NCBI GenBank assembly: GCA_012797505.1
Contig: JAAZOZ010000222.1
Coordinates: forward strand, 1 to 28,502
From: Smithella sp.
Lineage (GTDB): Bacteria > Desulfobacterota > Syntrophia > Syntrophales > Smithellaceae
Direction of reading: 5' to 3'
Length of the DNA stretch: 28,502 bases
Shown: piece by piece, positions 1 to 8,320 of the stretch
Layout: each line of letters begins with the position of its first letter
How positions within the stretch are numbered: position 1 is the first letter of the stretch
The notes under the pieces: model-generated
Told to the model about the DNA's origin: nothing
Seen by the model: the letters and a program-made list of their open reading frames with translations, nothing else
The model's database searches: none
Translations under genes and position numbers: made by a program

Positions 1-139
1 AGAAAGCCATTTCCTGTACGAGGGCCTTCACAAATTCAGGAATCCGATCAGGGCAGGCAACGGAGTAAAAGCTGCAATAGCCGCATTTGCTTTTACAGAA
101 AGGGATGTGAAGATAAAGACCGGCTTGATCCATATGCAT
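1..139 (-). CDS. hemW: HemW-like radical SAM protein (5' end only)
   Basis: This is the first 46 codons of a gene that runs off the left edge of the window. The translation reads MHMDQAGLYLHIPFC and continues with a radical SAM CX3CX2C cluster, Cys15-KSK-Cys19-GY-Cys22, followed by SFYSV. The LYLHIPFC..KCGYC..F pattern is the usual N-terminus of HemW, the heme chaperone long annotated as oxygen-independent coproporphyrinogen III oxidase. The start at 139 is preferred because AAGGA lies 9 nt upstream; a second in-frame ATG lies at 133. It sits downstream of lepA on the same strand, an order often seen in bacteria, so it may be co-transcribed with lepA through the palindromic spacer. Other HemN-family members cannot be excluded because only the N-terminus is visible. 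Confidence 0.8.
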   Translation of the reverse strand, partial: MHMDQAGLYLHIPFCKSKCGYCSFYSVACPDRIPEFVKALVQEMAF

Positions 140-156
140 TGATTTAGGTCCTTGGT

Positions 157-327
157 GCACAAAATATCCATTTGAACGGACATGGGGAGCGTTTTGGTTG
201 ATAAATCTTGGCGAAGCGCAGGATAAGCGCTGACAACTGTTTGAGCCGAAGGCGAGTTTTGTCAGCGCCTGAAGCGAGCCGTAGATTTACCCAAAACGCT
301 CACTGTCCGTGAAAAGGATTTTTGTGT
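157..327. repeat. ~170-bp imperfect palindromic element between hemW and lepA
   Basis: Nearly the whole hemW-lepA spacer folds back on itself. Paired blocks, from outside to inside, are CACAAAA 158-164 with 320-326, ATCC 166-169 with 316-319, ACGGACA 176-182 with 304-310, AGCGTTTTGG 188-197 with 291-300, AAATCT 203-208 with 283-288, and GCGCTGACAA 227-236 with TTGTCAGCGC 259-268. Small bulges separate the blocks and a ~22-nt loop lies at the centre. No open reading frame is evident inside. The form fits a MITE-like or REP-like palindromic repeat, or a large RNA hairpin between two cotranscribed genes. There is no terminal T-tract of the kind expected of a simple terminator. Confidence 0.7.
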
Positions 328-347
328 GACATATGACCAGCGTGTCG

Positions 348-2144
348 TTAGTCGCTATCCGACTTCAGCACCGCGAGAAACGCGCTCTGCGGGATGCTGA
401 CCGACCCGATCATCTTCATGCGCTTCTTGCCTTCCTTCTGCTTCTCCAGCAGTTTTCGTTTGCGCGTGATGTCGCCGCCGTAGCACTTGGCGGTGACGTC
501 CTTGCGGAACGCGCTGATCGTGCTGCGGGCGATGATTTCCGATCCGATGGCGCCCTGAATGGCGATCTTGTACATCTGGCGCGGGATTTCGTCCTTCAGG
601 CGGTCGCAGGCGATCAGCGCCCGGGCGCGGGCGCGCTCCCGGTGGACGATCTGGGAAAGCGCATCGACCTTTTCTCCGTTGACCAGAATGTCCATCAGGA
701 CCAGGTTGCTTTCCCGGTAATCGATGATGTCGTAGTCGAACGAGCCGTAGCCCTGCGTGACGGATTTGAACCGGTCGTAAAAGTCGAAAATGACCTCGGC
801 CAGCGGCATTTCGTAAGAGAGTTCCACGCGGCCGGGGCCGGTATAATTCATATTGGAATTGACGCCGCGTTTTTCCATGCACAGCTTCATGACGCTTCCC
901 AGATAGCGCTCCGGCAGCATCATGGAAGCGCGGATATAAGGCTCCTCGCCTTTATCAATTTCCGCGGGGTCAGGATAATGGGCTGGATTGTCGACGTAGA
1001 TCACTTTGCCGTCTTTGAGGGTGAAGCGGTAACGCACGCTGGGAACGGAAAGAATAATCGACAGGTCATATTCCCTCTCCAGTCTCTCCTGAACGATGTC
1101 CAGGTGCAGAAGTCCGAGGAAGCCGCAGCGGAAGCCCTGCCCCAATGCGGCGGAGGAGTCTTTTTCGTAGATGAACGATGCGTCGTTCAGCTTATATTTT
1201 TCGAGCGAGTCCGCCAGATCCTGGTAATCGTCGGACGCGATGGGATAGATCGACGCGAAGACCACGGGCTTGACTTCCTTGAATCCCGGCAGAGGCTGCA
1301 GGCAGGGCCTGTCCTGGTGTGTGATGGTGTCGCCCGTGCGCACGTCGGAGACGGTCTTGACGCCGGCAATGATGTAGCCTACCTCGCCTGCGGAAAGTTT
1401 TTCCCGTCTGGCGCGAGTGAGGAGGAAATGACCGACTTCTTCCACCTTGTAGGTTGCGTTGTTGTACATGAAGCGGATGATGTCGCCGGCTTTGACGGAG
1501 CCGTCAAAAACGCGGCAGTGAATGATGGTTCCCCGGTAGGCGTCGTATTTGGCGTCAAAGATCAGAGCCGCGAGCGGATTTTCTTCGCCGCCTGTGGGCG
1601 GCGGAATGCGCTCGACAATCGCTTCCAGGATTTCTTCGATGCCGGTGCCTTCCTTGGCGGAAGCCTTGATGTGCGTGTCCGGATCCAGTCCCAGTTCGGA
1701 ATCAATTTCCTCCAGAACGCGGTCGATGTCGGCCGACGGCAGGTCGATTTTATTGATAATGGGAATGATCTCCAGGTTGTGCTCCATCGCGAGGTAGAGG
1801 TTCGCCAGCGTCTGGGCCTGGACGCCCTGCGCCGCGTCGATCAGAAGCAGCACGCCTTCGCAGGAGGCCAGCGACCGTGAGACTTCGTAGGAAAAATCAA
1901 CATGGCCCGGCGTATCGATCAGGTTCAGGATATAGTCCTTGCCGTCTTTGGCGCGGTAGGGCAGGGAGATGGCATTGCTCTTGATGGTGATGCCGCGTTC
2001 GCGCTCGATGTCCATGTTGTCCAGAAGCTGATCCTGAAAATTTCGCTCATTGCAGACGCCGGTGTGCTGGATCAGCCGGTCGGCCAGCGTGGATTTGCCG
2101 TGATCGATATGGGCGATAATGCTGAAATTTCTGATATTTTCCAT
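348..2144 (-). CDS. lepA: Elongation factor 4 (LepA), ribosome-associated GTPase
   Basis: The 598-aa product has the normal length and start of LepA/EF4, a translational GTPase that binds the ribosome and can back-translocate it. It opens MENIRNFSIIAHIDHGKST, containing the P-loop. It also has the RERGITIKS switch I region, DTPGHVDF (G3) and NKIDLPSA (G4). The C-terminal LepA-specific domain ends in a basic GKKRMKMIGSVSIPQSAF segment. The ATG fits the family start exactly, but no Shine-Dalgarno sequence lies at normal distance. The nearest GGAGG is 17 nt upstream and is buried in the terminator hairpin that follows adk. Expression may therefore depend on read-through from adk or an upstream promoter not recognised here. 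Confidence 0.97.
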   Translation of the reverse strand: MENIRNFSIIAHIDHGKSTLADRLIQHTGVCNERNFQDQLLDNMDIERERGITIKSNAISLPYRAKDGKDYILNLIDTPGHVDFSYEVSRSLASCEGVLLLIDAAQGVQAQTLANLYLAMEHNLEIIPIINKIDLPSADIDRVLEEIDSELGLDPDTHIKASAKEGTGIEEILEAIVERIPPPTGGEENPLAALIFDAKYDAYRGTIIHCRVFDGSVKAGDIIRFMYNNATYKVEEVGHFLLTRARREKLSAGEVGYIIAGVKTVSDVRTGDTITHQDRPCLQPLPGFKEVKPVVFASIYPIASDDYQDLADSLEKYKLNDASFIYEKDSSAALGQGFRCGFLGLLHLDIVQERLEREYDLSIILSVPSVRYRFTLKDGKVIYVDNPAHYPDPAEIDKGEEPYIRASMMLPERYLGSVMKLCMEKRGVNSNMNYTGPGRVELSYEMPLAEVIFDFYDRFKSVTQGYGSFDYDIIDYRESNLVLMDILVNGEKVDALSQIVHRERARARALIACDRLKDEIPRQMYKIAIQGAIGSEIIARSTISAFRKDVTAKCYGGDITRKRKLLEKQKEGKKRMKMIGSVSIPQSAFLAVLKSDSD

Positions 2145-2152
2145 AGGGGTTT

Positions 2153-2187
2153 AAAAAAAGCCCTCCAAGGAGTCTGGGGGGCTTTTT
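2153..2187 (-). terminator. Rho-independent terminator after adk, abutting lepA
   Basis: Read on the minus strand, AAAAAGCCCCCC pairs with GGAGGGCTTTTT, and a run of T follows. The hairpin lies 24 nt beyond the adk stop and ends 8 nt before the lepA start codon. It should terminate adk transcripts, and could attenuate read-through into lepA. Confidence 0.75.
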
Positions 2188-2211
2188 ATCCTAAAAGCGG
2201 TCCGGATGCAA

Positions 2212-2886
2212 TTATCCGAGTTTTTTCATCAGGTCTTCGGAAACTTCCTTGACGCCGGCGCGGCCGTCAACGACGATCACTTTGGTTCGTTCCTTGAAGT
2301 AATTGACGGCGGCAAGCGTTCCGGTTTTCGTGTCGTAGTAAATGCCGTGGCGCTTGTCGATGGCGGCCGCGTCCTGATCATCGGCGCGGGTGGCAAGCTC
2401 TTCGCAGCCGCAAACGCGGCAGACGATCTTGCCGTTTTTCTCCGCCGGTTTGATGGCGTCGATGTAGATGTTGTTCGGATGGTTGTTGTCCATCTTGCAA
2501 AGCCTCCGGCCCATGATGCGCTTCTTGGCGGTCTCGCGGTCGAGATCGATTTCAATCACGATATCCAGTTTGATGTTTTCCTTCTGCAGGGCGGCCCAGA
2601 GCGCTTCCGCCTGCGCCAGATTGCGGGGAAACCCGTCCAGGAGCCAGCCTTTTTTGGCGTCGTCTTCCTTCAGACGGTTGAGGATCATGGGGATGGTGAT
2701 ATCGTCGGGGACCAGTTCGCCGCGGTCGATGAATGCCTTGGCCTTTTCTCCCAGCGGGGTTTTTTTGGAGATGTTCTGGCGGAATATCACACCCGTTTCA
2801 ATGTGGGGAACCCCGAATTTCTTCTGCACGATCGCGCCCTGCGTGCCTTTGCCGCTGCCGTTGGGCCCAAATATTAAAATATTCAC
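2212..2886 (-). CDS. adk: Adenylate kinase with a metal-binding-type LID
   Basis: Adenylate kinase converts ATP plus AMP to two ADP. The product starts (V/M)NILIFGPNGSGKGTQ, has the family's DGFPRN motif and a long-form LID from about residue 125 to 165. The LID holds CKMD and CRVC where zinc-binding enzymes have two CX2C pairs, giving a possible Cys-Asp-Cys-Cys ligand set with a longer than usual gap. I prefer the GTG at 2886 (224 aa). It gives the family-standard N-terminus and lies 10 nt after AAAGGAG, whereas the ATG at 2895 is only about 1-2 nt from that ribosome site. A minus-strand promoter lies upstream and a terminator follows. Confidence 0.93.
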   Translation of the reverse strand: MNILIFGPNGSGKGTQGAIVQKKFGVPHIETGVIFRQNISKKTPLGEKAKAFIDRGELVPDDITIPMILNRLKEDDAKKGWLLDGFPRNLAQAEALWAALQKENIKLDIVIEIDLDRETAKKRIMGRRLCKMDNNHPNNIYIDAIKPAEKNGKIVCRVCGCEELATRADDQDAAAIDKRHGIYYDTKTGTLAAVNYFKERTKVIVVDGRAGVKEVSEDLMKKLG

Positions 2887-2927
2887 TTCTCGCATACTCC
2901 TTTCATAAAATAGATTAAACCAGCCGC

Positions 2928-2956
2928 CTTATAATGTATTGTCTCTTTTTTCGCAA
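2928..2956 (-). promoter_or_regulatory. Sigma-70-type promoter for adk
   Basis: On the minus strand TTGCGA (2956-2951) is followed after 17 nt by TATAAG (2933-2928). This lies about 40 nt upstream of the adk start, in the only spacer between the M48 protease gene and adk. Confidence 0.5.
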
Positions 2957-3011
2957 CTTTAAAGATTGACCGGCGGTTGGCGTTCAAGAATTGGTTTTCT
3001 AAACGGTTTTA

Positions 3012-4451
3012 TTAAGACGCCGGTTGCCGGGCGGGCGGTTTCGGATCCGGCTTTTTGCGTTTGTCGGCGCTCAATTCATCGATGGCGGCGGCAATGGCGG
3101 CGGCTCTTGGCGTTCCTTCCGTTGTGTATTCCTGCGCCTTGCGGAAATGGAAGAGGGCGCTTTGGGTTTTATTTTCTTTTTTCAGATACAAACCGAAATA
3201 ATAGTGAAAATCGGCCATTTGGTTGAGCCGGCCATAGGACATGGCAATGTGATAGTTGATGTCCTCGCCTTCCAGGGTTTGATTTTTCAGCTTCAAAAAA
3301 TAATTCAGGGCGTTTGCATAGTCGCCCTCGGCAAAATACGCTTTGCCCAGGGCCAGCGTCGTTTGATCATTTTCGGGGTTGATTGTGGCCGCCTTGAGCA
3401 GATAAAAGCGGGCCAGTTCGGCATTGCCCGTTTTCAGATAGAGCAGGCCGGCGCTTTTCAGAACGTCCTCGTCCCGCGGCGCCAGCGCCAGCGCCTTTTT
3501 CAAATTTTCCAGCGCTTCGTTTGTCCGTCCGAGCTGATCGTTCGCGATCGCGAGGGCATACAGCAGGTCCACGTTTTGGGGGTCCTTGGCCAGAGCCTCC
3601 GTCAGTTGGCCGCGCCGCTTGTTCAGGTCGCCAGCGTCGGGTGTGATCAAAGCCTGCATGCGCACGATATTCCCGACGATATTGGCCGATCCGCCCGAGC
3701 GGCGATACTCGGTTTGCAGCAGGCTTTCCAGATAAAAGATACGGTCATCCGTGCCCGGGTGCGTCAGGAAATAGGAGGGAATGGTTTTGGATAAAAATTC
3801 ATACTGCTTCATGATTTTGAGGAATTCCACCATGGCCGCCGGATAGTAGCCGGAATGCGCCAGGTAACTGATGCCCAGGCGGTCTGCCTCTTCTTCATGC
3901 TCCCTTTGATATTTAAGGCTCATCGTCTGGGCGCCCGCCACGGAAAACATGGCCAGAGCCGCCGAGGCGTCTCCGCCTCCGCCCAGGAGCGCGCCGGCGA
4001 TGATGCCGGCCAGCATGGCAATGTTGAGCTTCTTGGATTTTTCGATGATGCTGGCGACGTGCCGCGAGTTTGCGTGCGCGATTTCATGCGCCATTACGCC
4101 CGCGAGCTGCGCCTCATTTTCGACGACGGTGATCAGCCCTTTGTTGATGTACACATAACCGCCGGGCGTGGCGAAGGCGTTGATGCCCGAACTGTTGAAG
4201 ACGGTAAATGTGTAGGGAAACGACGCTTTGTTGCTGTGGGCCAGAATCCGGTTGCCGATTTCCGAAACGTAGGCGTTCAGCTTCTGGTCGCGGGACAGGA
4301 AATTTCCCTGGTCCAGCTTTTCATAGATTTCCCTGCCCATTTTTTTTTCGTCATCGATGGTGAACGCGGCCCGGGCGTTTGGTGTTGCAAAAAGAAGCAG
4401 GGCCAAAACGAGGAAAAAATAAAAATATTGATTTTGAAGCATTTTACGCAT
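3012..4451 (-). CDS. Secreted M48-family metalloprotease with C-terminal TPRs (BepA-like)
   Basis: The 479-aa product has an N-terminal signal peptide (hydrophobic YFYFFLVLALLLFA, cleavage probably near ARAA). An M48 zinc-protease domain follows, with HEIAH at about 122-126 and the third-ligand segment EEEADRLG near 186-192. The C-terminal half, from about 270 to 450, is made of tetratricopeptide repeats, and the tail is Pro/Lys-rich. This layout matches BepA/YfgC, a periplasmic protease and chaperone acting on outer-membrane protein assembly such as LptD and BAM. The function here is inferred from architecture. The start has no clear ribosome site; an in-frame ATG at codon 4 is an alternative. 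The gene appears monocistronic, with its own promoter upstream and the adk promoter downstream. Confidence 0.9.
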   Translation of the reverse strand: MRKMLQNQYFYFFLVLALLLFATPNARAAFTIDDEKKMGREIYEKLDQGNFLSRDQKLNAYVSEIGNRILAHSNKASFPYTFTVFNSSGINAFATPGGYVYINKGLITVVENEAQLAGVMAHEIAHANSRHVASIIEKSKKLNIAMLAGIIAGALLGGGGDASAALAMFSVAGAQTMSLKYQREHEEEADRLGISYLAHSGYYPAAMVEFLKIMKQYEFLSKTIPSYFLTHPGTDDRIFYLESLLQTEYRRSGGSANIVGNIVRMQALITPDAGDLNKRRGQLTEALAKDPQNVDLLYALAIANDQLGRTNEALENLKKALALAPRDEDVLKSAGLLYLKTGNAELARFYLLKAATINPENDQTTLALGKAYFAEGDYANALNYFLKLKNQTLEGEDINYHIAMSYGRLNQMADFHYYFGLYLKKENKTQSALFHFRKAQEYTTEGTPRAAAIAAAIDELSADKRKKPDPKPPARQPAS

Positions 4452-4482
4452 AGTTCATTAAACAACCATTTTTTGATGAAAA

Positions 4483-4511
4483 ATTCTACCTGCTTTGTTC
4501 GGATTAGGCAA
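4483..4511 (-). promoter_or_regulatory. Sigma-70-type promoter for the M48 protease gene
   Basis: On the minus strand TTGCCT (4511-4506), a 17-nt spacer and TAGAAT (4488-4483) lie about 32 nt upstream of the start codon, in the divergent spacer shared with cmk. Confidence 0.45.
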
Positions 4512-4557
4512 GCCTTCCTTGCGAAGCCAAACGAGGGGAGAGAGGGGAGCGGGAGAA

Positions 4558-5241
4558 ATGACGGGAAAAGTGATCACGATTGACGGGCCGGCAGGCTCCG
4601 GAAAAAGTACGGTGAGCAGGGCGCTGGCCGCCAAACTGCAATATCTGTATCTGGACACGGGGGCGCTGTATCGCGCGCTCGCTTACAAGGCGCTGAAGAT
4701 CAACCTGGACATGAATCATCCCGCTAAACTTGCGGAATTTTGTTCGACCACCGAGGTCACGCTGAAGAATGTGAACGGTAAAATGACGGTTTGGGTGGAC
4801 GGAGAGGACGTGGGCGAAAAAATCCGCACGGAGGAAGTCGGCCTTGCCGCCTCAGCCATCTCCGCTTTTCCCGTGGTCCGCGAAAAACTGCTTTCCCTGC
4901 AGAGGGAAGCGGGCGCGGGCGGCGGCATTGTGGCGGAAGGAAGAGACATGGGATCGGTCGTTTTTCCGGACGCGGATTTCAAATTCTATCTGGACGCCGA
5001 TCTTGAGGAGAGGATTCGAAGACGACACGACGAACTGGTCTCCAAAAACCGTGCGGCTGAACGATCCGCGATATCCCGGGACATGAAGGCCAGAGATGCG
5101 CAGGATACCAACAGAAAAATCGCGCCGCTGACGTCGGCGCCGGACGCCGTCGTCATTGACTCGACGTCCCTGACGGTTTCGGAAGTCCTCCGGGAAATTC
5201 TTGAGCATCTGCAAGATCCGCTGATTGCGGATACAAAATAA
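4558..5241 (+). CDS. cmk: Cytidylate kinase
   Basis: Cytidylate kinase phosphorylates CMP and dCMP with ATP. The 227-aa product begins MTGKVITIDGPAGSGKST (P-loop). It contains LDTGALYRALA and GRDMGSVVFPDADFKFYLDA, both typical of Cmk. The frame is open back to 4495, but the ATG at 4558 gives the family N-terminus and follows the purine-rich GGGAGCGGGAGAA. It is followed by rpsA, the usual cmk-rpsA neighbourhood in proteobacteria, with about 100 nt between them in which a separate promoter is possible. Confidence 0.96.
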   Translation: MTGKVITIDGPAGSGKSTVSRALAAKLQYLYLDTGALYRALAYKALKINLDMNHPAKLAEFCSTTEVTLKNVNGKMTVWVDGEDVGEKIRTEEVGLAASAISAFPVVREKLLSLQREAGAGGGIVAEGRDMGSVVFPDADFKFYLDADLEERIRRRHDELVSKNRAAERSAISRDMKARDAQDTNRKIAPLTSAPDAVVIDSTSLTVSEVLREILEHLQDPLIADTK

Positions 5242-5265
5242 GCGCGGCTTCCATCAGCGCCTGAT

Positions 5266-5294
5266 TTGTCTTGCTATTTAATATTCGGTATGTT
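5266..5294 (+). promoter_or_regulatory. Possible sigma-70 promoter for rpsA
   Basis: TTGTCT (5266-5271), a 17-nt spacer and TATGTT (5289-5294) lie in the AT-rich cmk-rpsA spacer. Each box matches consensus at four of six positions. This would give rpsA a leader of about 45 nt. Confidence 0.35.
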
Positions 5295-5344
5295 AGGCAA
5301 CCACCATTAAAAAAGTCTTATAAAAATTAGGGGGTATCAGGTTA

Positions 5345-7114
5345 ATGGTTAACAATAACAACACAAACTCAACAAGTGAAAAGGAGGTTCAGGCAGACTC
5401 GTCCGTTTCCATCGCAACAAACCCGTCCACGCAGTCCAAAGAAGAGGATATGGGCTTTAAGGAACTTTATGAGCAGAGCCTTAATCAACTGCAATACGGC
5501 GATATCGCCTGCGGCAAAATTGTGCAGATTACCGCGGACACGGTAATGGTGGATGTGGGTTGGAAAACGGAGGGGTTTATTCCCATCAAGGAACTGAAAG
5601 ACGCCCAGGGAAACGTGAATGTTTCCGTCGGCGACGACATAGAAGTTTTTATCGATAAAAGGGATTCCGAAGGAAATCTGGTCTTGTCCCGGGAGAAAGC
5701 GGCCAAATTGAAAGTCTGGGATGAAATCAAGAACGTCAGCGAAAACAATCAAAAAATAAAAGGGACCGTTGTGGAGAAGGTCAAGGGAGGCCTTTCCGTC
5801 GATATCGGCATCATCGCTTTCCTGCCCGGTTCGCAAATCGATATCCGTCCGATCAAGGATCTGGACCAGTTCGTCGGCCAGACGCTGGAGTTCAACGTTT
5901 TGAAGTATGACCGCAAACGCAACAATGTCGTGCTTTCCCGTAGATCGATTGTGGCTTCCGAGCGCGAAAAGGAAAAGAAAGCCACGCTGGACAATCTTTC
6001 CGAGGGCAGCATTGTGGAAGGGGTCATCAAAAATATCACGGACTACGGGATTTTTATCGATCTGGGAGGCATCGACGGATTGCTCCATGTGACGGATATT
6101 TCCTGGGGGAGAATCGCCAAACCCTCGGATATTTTTCAAAAGGGCCAGAAAATTACGGTGAAGGTTCTTTCCTTTGACCGTGAGAAGGAAAGAGTTTCCC
6201 TGGGGCTGAAGCAGCTTCATGAAAATCCCTGGGAGCACATTTCCGAAAAGTATCCGGTTGGCGTCCTGGTGCAGGGCAAAGTGGTCAACCTGACCGATTA
6301 CGGCGTGTTTATTGAACTGGAGCCGGGCGTCGAAGGTTTGGTGCATATTTCGGAAATGTACTGGACGCGCGAAATCAAGCATCCGTCCAAGGTGATGAAT
6401 ATCGGGGATGTCGTGAACGTGGTGGTGCTGGAAGTCAATCCGGAGGCCAAGAGGGTCTCCCTCAGCCTGAAGCAGACAACGGCCAATCCCTGGGAAAAGC
6501 TGAAGGAAAAATATCCCGTCGGAACGATAGTGAAGGGTCTTGTGCGCAATATCACGAATTTCGGCGTGTTTGTCGGAATCGAGGACGGCATTGACGGCCT
6601 GGTCCATGTGTCTGATATTTCCTGGAAACACCGGGTCACCCATCCCTCCGAATATTTCAAGAAAGGCCAGGAGGTGGAAGCGGTTGTCCTGAATATTGAC
6701 GTGGACAACGAGAAATTCTCCCTGGGCATCAAGCAGATTGAGAAGAATCCCTGGGAGGAACTGCCCAGAAAATACGCGCCCGGCAGCGTGGTGACGGGCA
6801 AGATCACCAATTTTACCGACTTCGGGATTTTTGTGGAAATCGAAGACGGCATCGAGGGGCTGGTGCATATTTCCGAAATCAGCCAGAAGCGCGTGAAATC
6901 TTCCGCGGAATTGTACAACGTCGGCGACAAGGTGTCCGCGGTGGTCAAGAGCATCGACATCAGGACCAAGAAAATCCGGCTGAGCATCAAGGATATGGAA
7001 GCGCCGGCGCCTACGCCCGCATCCAATCCGTATCTCAACAACCGCGAAAATGTCGGATCAACGCTGGCGCAGGCTCTGGCAGACGTAAAAATCGGCAACC
7101 AGTCCAAGGAATAG
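5345..7114 (+). CDS. rpsA: Ribosomal protein S1, six S1 domains
   Basis: The 589-aa product holds six successive S1 (OB-fold) RNA-binding domains, starting near residues 50, 137, 219, 305, 392 and 479. Recurrent motifs include DYGIFIDLGGIDGLLHVTDISW and EGLVHISE. It recruits mRNA to the 30S subunit. The length is slightly above the usual ~557 aa because of an Asn/Ser-rich N-terminal extension of about 35 residues. An internal ATG at codon 36 (MGFKELYEQSL) resembles the start of other S1 proteins and has a purine-rich AAGAAGAGGAT upstream, so the extension could be a misassigned start. sppA follows after 3 nt. Confidence 0.97.
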   Translation: MVNNNNTNSTSEKEVQADSSVSIATNPSTQSKEEDMGFKELYEQSLNQLQYGDIACGKIVQITADTVMVDVGWKTEGFIPIKELKDAQGNVNVSVGDDIEVFIDKRDSEGNLVLSREKAAKLKVWDEIKNVSENNQKIKGTVVEKVKGGLSVDIGIIAFLPGSQIDIRPIKDLDQFVGQTLEFNVLKYDRKRNNVVLSRRSIVASEREKEKKATLDNLSEGSIVEGVIKNITDYGIFIDLGGIDGLLHVTDISWGRIAKPSDIFQKGQKITVKVLSFDREKERVSLGLKQLHENPWEHISEKYPVGVLVQGKVVNLTDYGVFIELEPGVEGLVHISEMYWTREIKHPSKVMNIGDVVNVVVLEVNPEAKRVSLSLKQTTANPWEKLKEKYPVGTIVKGLVRNITNFGVFVGIEDGIDGLVHVSDISWKHRVTHPSEYFKKGQEVEAVVLNIDVDNEKFSLGIKQIEKNPWEELPRKYAPGSVVTGKITNFTDFGIFVEIEDGIEGLVHISEISQKRVKSSAELYNVGDKVSAVVKSIDIRTKKIRLSIKDMEAPAPTPASNPYLNNRENVGSTLAQALADVKIGNQSKE

Positions 7115-7117
7115 GAC

Positions 7118-8014
7118 ATGAGAAAACATCCGGTCGTTGTGGGACTGATTTTGCTCGTTGCGCTGGGAGCGGTCGTGTATTTCATGTCGTACCGGGCGGG
7201 GCTTCAGTCCTCCCGCGCCGGATCGAATGCCTTTTCGCTCACCGATAAGATCGGCGTGGTGCCCGTGGAAGGCGTCATCACGGATTCGATCGAAATTGCC
7301 GAAAACCTGGAAGCGTTCGGGAATGACCGTTCCATTGTCGCCGTGGTCGTCCGCATTGATTCGCCCGGCGGGGGCGTAGCCGCCTCGCAGGAAATTTACG
7401 ACGCCGTCGTGGCGCTGAAAAAAAAGAAAAAAGTGGTGGCGTCCATGGGATCGATCGCCGCGTCCGGCGGCCTGCTGATCGCCTGCGCCGCCGATAAAAT
7501 TGTCGCCAATCCGGGGACCATCACGGGCAGCATATCGGCGGTCATGCAATTCGCCAATCTGGAAGAGCTCATGAAAAAAATCGGCGTGAAGTCCTCCGTG
7601 GTCAAAAGCGGCCCGTACAAGGATATCGGATCTCCCATGCGGGAAATGACGCCTGAAGAAAAAATCATCATTCAGGAGCTCATCGACGACATTTATAATC
7701 AGTTTATTGATGTGATTGTCCGGGACCGGAAACTTCCCCGCCAGCAGGTGATTGCGATCGGGGACGGCCGCGTCTTCTCGGGGCGCAAAGCCAAGGAATA
7801 CGGGCTGGTGGATCAATTGGGCGATCTGGCGGCGGCGGCGAAACTGGCCGGCGTTCTGGCCGGAAGCAGTGGCTCCTATGATCTGGTGTATCCTCCGGCA
7901 AAGCGCCTTTCCATCCTGGATTACGTCATGGAGAGCGCGGCCAATCAGCTCGCGCGGTCTGTCAGACAAAAAGCTGAAACCTGGGGAGGGGCCGGCTATC
8001 TGTACATTCCGTGA
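7118..8014 (+). CDS. sppA: Signal peptide peptidase SppA (short form)
   Basis: This 298-aa membrane-anchored serine protease degrades signal peptides left after secretion. An N-terminal transmembrane segment (VVVGLILLVALGAVVYF) is followed by one S49 domain. The expected catalytic dyad is visible: Ser116 in GSIAASGG and Lys168 in SGPYKDIGSP. The DSPGGGV and GTITGSI motifs are also present. The short, single-domain form resembles that of Bacillus and many deltaproteobacteria rather than the 67-kDa E. coli form. The start lies 3 nt after rpsA, with AAGGAATAGGAC overlapping the rpsA stop, so the two genes are translationally linked. Confidence 0.95.
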   Translation: MRKHPVVVGLILLVALGAVVYFMSYRAGLQSSRAGSNAFSLTDKIGVVPVEGVITDSIEIAENLEAFGNDRSIVAVVVRIDSPGGGVAASQEIYDAVVALKKKKKVVASMGSIAASGGLLIACAADKIVANPGTITGSISAVMQFANLEELMKKIGVKSSVVKSGPYKDIGSPMREMTPEEKIIIQELIDDIYNQFIDVIVRDRKLPRQQVIAIGDGRVFSGRKAKEYGLVDQLGDLAAAAKLAGVLAGSSGSYDLVYPPAKRLSILDYVMESAANQLARSVRQKAETWGGAGYLYIP

Positions 8015-8035
8015 CCCAAGACCCGCCATGCCGTC

Positions 8036-8320
8036 ATGACCAAAAATGAACTCGTCAAAAAGGTGCGGGTACAATGCAAAATCTACTCGCAAAAGGACAT
8101 CGCTCTGGCCGTGCAGGCGATCCTGGATGCCGTGGCAGGCGCGTTGAAAAAAAGTGACCGGATCGAGATTCGGGGATTCGGCACGTTTACGGTGCGCGAA
8201 AGAAAGGCCAGAGTGGCCCGTAATCCAAAGTCGGGCGCCCGCGTGGCGCTGAAAGACAGAAGGGTCGCTTTTTTTAAAACAGGAAAAGATCTCCGTTTAC
8301 GGGTGGAGAATCCGGAATGA
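8036..8320 (+). CDS. IHF/HU-family DNA-bending protein (IHF beta-like)
   Basis: The 94-aa product has the length and fold markers of the HU/IHF family: MTKNELVKKV at the start, IEIRGFGTFTVRERKAR in the beta-arm base, and ARNPKSG where the family has RNPxTG at the DNA-intercalating arm tip. The position after rpsA-sppA and the sequence favour the IHF beta subunit, since ihfB adjoins rpsA in many proteobacteria. It bends DNA in recombination and promoter architecture. No strong ribosome site precedes it, so coupling to sppA is possible. Its stop overlaps the next gene by 4 nt. Confidence 0.9.
   Translation: MTKNELVKKVRVQCKIYSQKDIALAVQAILDAVAGALKKSDRIEIRGFGTFTVRERKARVARNPKSGARVALKDRRVAFFKTGKDLRLRVENPE

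Noticed and set aside
333..1880. A 515-codon open frame on the plus strand opposite lepA
   Set aside because: It is the antisense shadow of a strongly conserved gene in GC-rich DNA; its translation has no recognisable domain.
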